The notes beneath the pieces are model-generated. The model saw only the letters and a list, made by a program, of their open reading frames with translations. It searched no databases and was not told the origin of the DNA. Positions 60,923-64,000 of a DNA stretch of 64,000 nucleotides are shown here, piece by piece (within the stretch, counting starts at the first letter, position 1; the number at the start of each line of letters is the position of its first letter). Where the stretch lies: assembly GCA_030425705.1 (NCBI GenBank), contig JAUHZU010000002.1:124001-188000 (forward strand), written 5' to 3'. The position numbers and the translations under genes were made by a program. This DNA is from Phycisphaerae bacterium. GTDB lineage: Bacteria > Planctomycetota > Phycisphaerae > Phycisphaerales > Phycisphaeraceae.

Positions 60923-63900
60923 ATGACGCAGTTGACGGCCTGGTCGGCTTACTTCGACAGCAAGGCACGGATGCGGGGCCGGGCCCTACAGCTTGAACGC
61001 AAGGTCCGCCGGCTCGAGCCGGAGGACGGCGAACTGCTGCGCGCCGAGGTTGATGGCGAAGACGACGAGCTCGTCACCGTCGCGCTGCGCAGCGAGGGGC
61101 GGATGGCGATCATCGAGTGCGACTCCGCCGCCGCGGCCGAGGGCGTGTTCTGCGAGCACATCTGGGCGACGCTGCTGCACCTGGTGCACGAGCCGTCGGG
61201 CCCGGGCGCGCCGCTGGAAGAGGTCGTCAAGCTCAAGCCCCAGCCGCCTAAGGCCCGCAAGCGCGAGGGCACCCGCCGGCCCACACGGCAGAACGAGCCG
61301 ATGTGGATGGGCCGGCTCGCGCTGCTCCGCCCGTCCAGTGCCGACCTGCAGGAAGAGGCCACCAGCGTCTTCCCTGTCCAGCGGCAGGTCTGCTACGTCG
61401 TCCTGCCGCGCGCGAGCGCGCGGCACAACGGGCTGGTCGTCGAGCTGCGCCAGCGCTCCGCCACCGCCACCGGCTGGGGCCGGCCCAAGCCGCTGAAGGT
61501 CTCCGCCGAGACCGTCAAGGCCCTGACCGACCCGGCCGACCGCGAGGTCTGTTCGCTGCTGCTGGGCGCGATGTGGGTCACCGAGCAGGAGGCCGCCGAT
61601 GCGTTTCTCGTCCCACGGTCCCACGCGATGTACCGCGTCGCTCCCAACGCGCAGCGCCGGCTGCTCAAGCAGATGATCGCCACCGGACGCTGCGCGCTCG
61701 ACCCCGGCGACGCGATCAACAGCACCGGCGGCGAACTGACTGCTCTGCGGTGGGACGACGGCGAGGCCGGCCAGGCCCCCTGGACCCTGCACCTGCACGG
61801 CATCTACGACGAGCAGGACGACCACGCGGACCCCGAGGCCGACGATGACGCGGCGGGTTTCGACCCGGCCGGCGAAGACGACGAGACCCCCGACGATGCG
61901 CCGCGCGACCTACTCATCGACCTGCAGGCGCGGCGCGGTGGGCGACGCATCGGCATCGACGAGCCGGAGCTGGTGCTCGGCGGGCCCGACGGGCTGCTGA
62001 TCCACAAGGGACGGGTCGCCGCCTTCGACGACCGCGAGGCCTGGCGGTGGGCCCAGCAGTTCCGCGACGAACGCTTCACGGACGACCAGGTCGAACGCCC
62101 GGTCATGCGCATCCCCGCGGACGACATCCAGCGGTTCCTCGACCGGCTGTACATGCTCCCGCACCTGCCGGACATCGACCTGCCCGAGGGGCTCGGCCGG
62201 GCCGAGCAGACCATCGAGCCCGTCCCGCACCTGGACCTGCACAGCCCCAACTCCTTGCCCGCCATGGAGCTCGCGCCGTCCACCGCGAAGAACCACCTCG
62301 TCGGCCGGCTGTGGTTCGGCTACGGCGAGCAGCGCGTCAGCCCTGTGCAGCCCGGCCGGTTCGTCCCCATCACCCCGGCCGCCGGCGAAACCGCCGGAGC
62401 CGCCGGCAACGATGAGACCCCGCCCGCGCCGGCCCCCGTCGCAGAAGACTCAGGGGGGGGCACCGCGCCGGATGCGGCGACCGCGACGCAGACCGCGCCC
62501 GACCCCGCGCCGATGGATGACGACGACCCGTTCGCGCTGCCCGAGGACGGTGCCCGGCTGATCCGCCGCAACCGCCGCGCCGAGCGCCTCGCGATCCAGC
62601 GGGCCTGCTCGCTGGGGCTGCGTCACATCGACACGCCGGCCGGTGACACGATGCTCCTGCCCGTCAAGCTCATGCCCCCGGTCGTCGCCAACCTCATGAA
62701 CGAGGGCTGGGTCGTCGCCGCCGACCAGCAGGCCGTCCGCACCGCCGGCCCGCCGTCCTTGTCCATCACCTCCGGCATCGACTGGTTCGAGCTGCGCGGC
62801 AACGTCACCTTCGCCGGCGAAGACGGCACGCAGCACGAGGTCGCCCTGCCCGACGTCCTCGCCGCCGCGCGGGCCGGCCGCAACATGATCACCCTCGGCG
62901 ACGGCACGCAGGGCCTGCTGCCCCAGCAGTGGCTCGAAGAGCACGGCCTGCTCACCGCGCTGGGCCAGCTCAACGGCGACCACCTCCGCTTCCGCTCGTC
63001 CCAGGCGGCCATGCTCGACGCGCTGCTGGGCGAGCGCGAGGGCGTCAGCGTCGACGAAACCTTTACCCGTGTGCGCGAGCAGCTCCGCGCGTTCGAGGGC
63101 GTCAAGCCCATGCAGCCGGCCGACGACTTCGCCGGCACGCTCCGCGCCTACCAGCAGCGGGGGCTGGGCTGGCTGGGGTTCCTCCGGCGGTTCGGGATGG
63201 GCGGGATCCTCGCCGACGACATGGGCCTGGGCAAGACGGTCCAGGTCCTCGCCATGCTCCAGGGCCGCAAGCTCGGGCTCACCGAGTACACCGACGCCGT
63301 CGCCATGCCCGGCAGCGAGAACGCGACCAACCGCCCGTCGATCATCGTGGTCCCCCGCAGCGTGATCTTCAACTGGGTCGACGAGGCGCGCAAGTTCACG
63401 CAGGACCTCCGCGTCCTGGCGTACACCGGCCCCGACCGCGAGCAGTCCGCCGAGGCGCTGAACCGCTACGACCTGATCGTCACGTCCTACGGCCTGATGC
63501 GCCGCGACATCGACTTCCTCAGCCAGATCGACTTCGACTACGCCGTGCTCGACGAGGCCCAGGCGATCAAGAACCCCCAGAGCCAGTCCGCCAAGGCCGC
63601 GCGCCTGCTCAAGGCCCGCCACAAGCTCGCGCTGACCGGCACGCCGATCGAGAACCACCTCGGCGACCTGTGGTCGATCTTCGAGTACCTCAACCCCGGC
63701 ATGCTCGGCAGCAACGCACGCTTCGCCGAGCTCATCCGCGGGGCCGCGGGCTCCACCGGCCGACGCGCGGGCCAGCCCGCCGCCAACGGCGCGTTCGTCA
63801 CCCTGCCCGGCACGCTCCCGGCCGACGGCCTGCCCCCGGCCGGCGACGACGGGCCCGACGCCGAACGCGCCGCCGACGCCGCGGCCGCCTCCAACACCGA

Positions 63901-64000
63901 CAGCCAGGGTGACAGCGACGGCCCCAGCCGGGACGCGCTCGTCCAGGTCGCCGGCGCGATCCGCCCGTTCATCCTCCGACGCACCAAGCACCAGGTCCTC
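60923..64000 (+). CDS. SNF2-family helicase, 3' end cut by the window
   Basis: At least 1026 codons are open from ATG 60923 to the window end, so the C-terminus is missing. The helicase core begins near residue 740 with LRAYQQRGLGWLGFLRRFGM, the Walker A is ADDMGLGKTVQVLAMLQG near 765, DEAQAIKNPQSQSAKAARLL near 877 is the DEAH-type box, and GTPIENHLGDLWSIFEYLNP follows. A degenerate SWIM-like Cys/His pair (C66, C77-E-H79) lies near the N-terminus. The long middle (about 120-700) is typical of bacterial SNF2 proteins. It would remodel DNA-protein complexes using ATP. Confidence 0.9.
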   Translation, partial: MTQLTAWSAYFDSKARMRGRALQLERKVRRLEPEDGELLRAEVDGEDDELVTVALRSEGRMAIIECDSAAAAEGVFCEHIWATLLHLVHEPSGPGAPLEEVVKLKPQPPKARKREGTRRPTRQNEPMWMGRLALLRPSSADLQEEATSVFPVQRQVCYVVLPRASARHNGLVVELRQRSATATGWGRPKPLKVSAETVKALTDPADREVCSLLLGAMWVTEQEAADAFLVPRSHAMYRVAPNAQRRLLKQMIATGRCALDPGDAINSTGGELTALRWDDGEAGQAPWTLHLHGIYDEQDDHADPEADDDAAGFDPAGEDDETPDDAPRDLLIDLQARRGGRRIGIDEPELVLGGPDGLLIHKGRVAAFDDREAWRWAQQFRDERFTDDQVERPVMRIPADDIQRFLDRLYMLPHLPDIDLPEGLGRAEQTIEPVPHLDLHSPNSLPAMELAPSTAKNHLVGRLWFGYGEQRVSPVQPGRFVPITPAAGETAGAAGNDETPPAPAPVAEDSGGGTAPDAATATQTAPDPAPMDDDDPFALPEDGARLIRRNRRAERLAIQRACSLGLRHIDTPAGDTMLLPVKLMPPVVANLMNEGWVVAADQQAVRTAGPPSLSITSGIDWFELRGNVTFAGEDGTQHEVALPDVLAAARAGRNMITLGDGTQGLLPQQWLEEHGLLTALGQLNGDHLRFRSSQAAMLDALLGEREGVSVDETFTRVREQLRAFEGVKPMQPADDFAGTLRAYQQRGLGWLGFLRRFGMGGILADDMGLGKTVQVLAMLQGRKLGLTEYTDAVAMPGSENATNRPSIIVVPRSVIFNWVDEARKFTQDLRVLAYTGPDREQSAEALNRYDLIVTSYGLMRRDIDFLSQIDFDYAVLDEAQAIKNPQSQSAKAARLLKARHKLALTGTPIENHLGDLWSIFEYLNPGMLGSNARFAELIRGAAGSTGRRAGQPAANGAFVTLPGTLPADGLPPAGDDGPDAERAADAAAASNTDSQGDSDGPSRDALVQVAGAIRPFILRRTKHQVL

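Noticed and set aside
62450-63991. 513-codon minus-strand frame opposite the SNF2 gene
   Set aside because: Antisense to clear helicase motifs, no recognisable domain.

Overview
The window looks like a chromosome segment of a Planctomycetota bacterium, most likely of the class Phycisphaerae. The evidence is GC-rich DNA throughout, a PEP-CTERM protein, a paired ECF-type sigma factor and membrane Ser/Thr kinase, a DUF1800/DUF1501 pair, an alpha-L-fucosidase, a Tat-exported Gfo/Idh/MocA protein, and a LysW-type lysine operon. I worked by reading the sequence only; family names come from motif recognition, not from searches.

Layout. 1-3.8 kb: a small sugar locus (GH43-like propeller, SDR dehydrogenase, GH29 fucosidase). 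3.86-14.2 kb: a tightly overlapping operon starting with a lysine-codon leader peptide and an intrinsic attenuator. It continues with lysW, lysX, lysY, lysZ, lysK, a citrate-synthase-fold enzyme, an HD-type protein, a fused aconitase-family hydratase, an isocitrate/homoisocitrate dehydrogenase-type enzyme and an MmgE/PrpD dehydratase. 14.3-19.6 kb: a convergent sigma-54 activator, a GNAT protein carrying an in-frame palindrome, unknown proteins and a MUG-type DNA glycosylase. 19.6-24.4 kb: a 21-base tandem repeat array, then a lower-GC SIR2-HerA pair placed directly behind a DUF2130 gene (a likely antiphage defence unit). 24.6-33.5 kb: PEP-CTERM protein, kinase and sigma factor, RibD, membrane proteins and a MerR regulator. 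33.6-36.8 kb: an ABC exporter operon. 36.9 kb: tRNA-Arg(ACG), then a gene-poor kilobase. 37.9-42.5 kb: membrane/SRPBCC pair, fatty-acid desaturase, oxidoreductase and a QueC-like protein. 42.7-49.4 kb: a phage-derived cassette (LexA/cI-type repressor, HTH protein, ABC ATPase, GNAT, ParB-like, small and large terminase-like proteins, HTH membrane protein) with no capsid, portal, tail or integrase genes. 49.5-64 kb: M3 peptidase, argG, Nudix, DUF1800/DUF1501, a CmcI-like methyltransferase, an MsbA-like exporter, a CPBP protease and a SNF2 helicase cut by the window end.

The two strongest leads are these. (1) The lysine operon appears to pair the LysW carrier-protein branch with a front end built from 2-methylcitrate-cycle-type enzymes (citrate-synthase fold plus PrpD plus aconitase) in place of a DRE-TIM homocitrate synthase, all under a lysine-sensing attenuator whose competing stems can be read in the sequence. 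(2) The terminase/ParB/ABC-GNAT cassette looks like a domesticated phage-derived system of unknown purpose. The SIR2-HerA-DUF2130 arrangement is a third lead.
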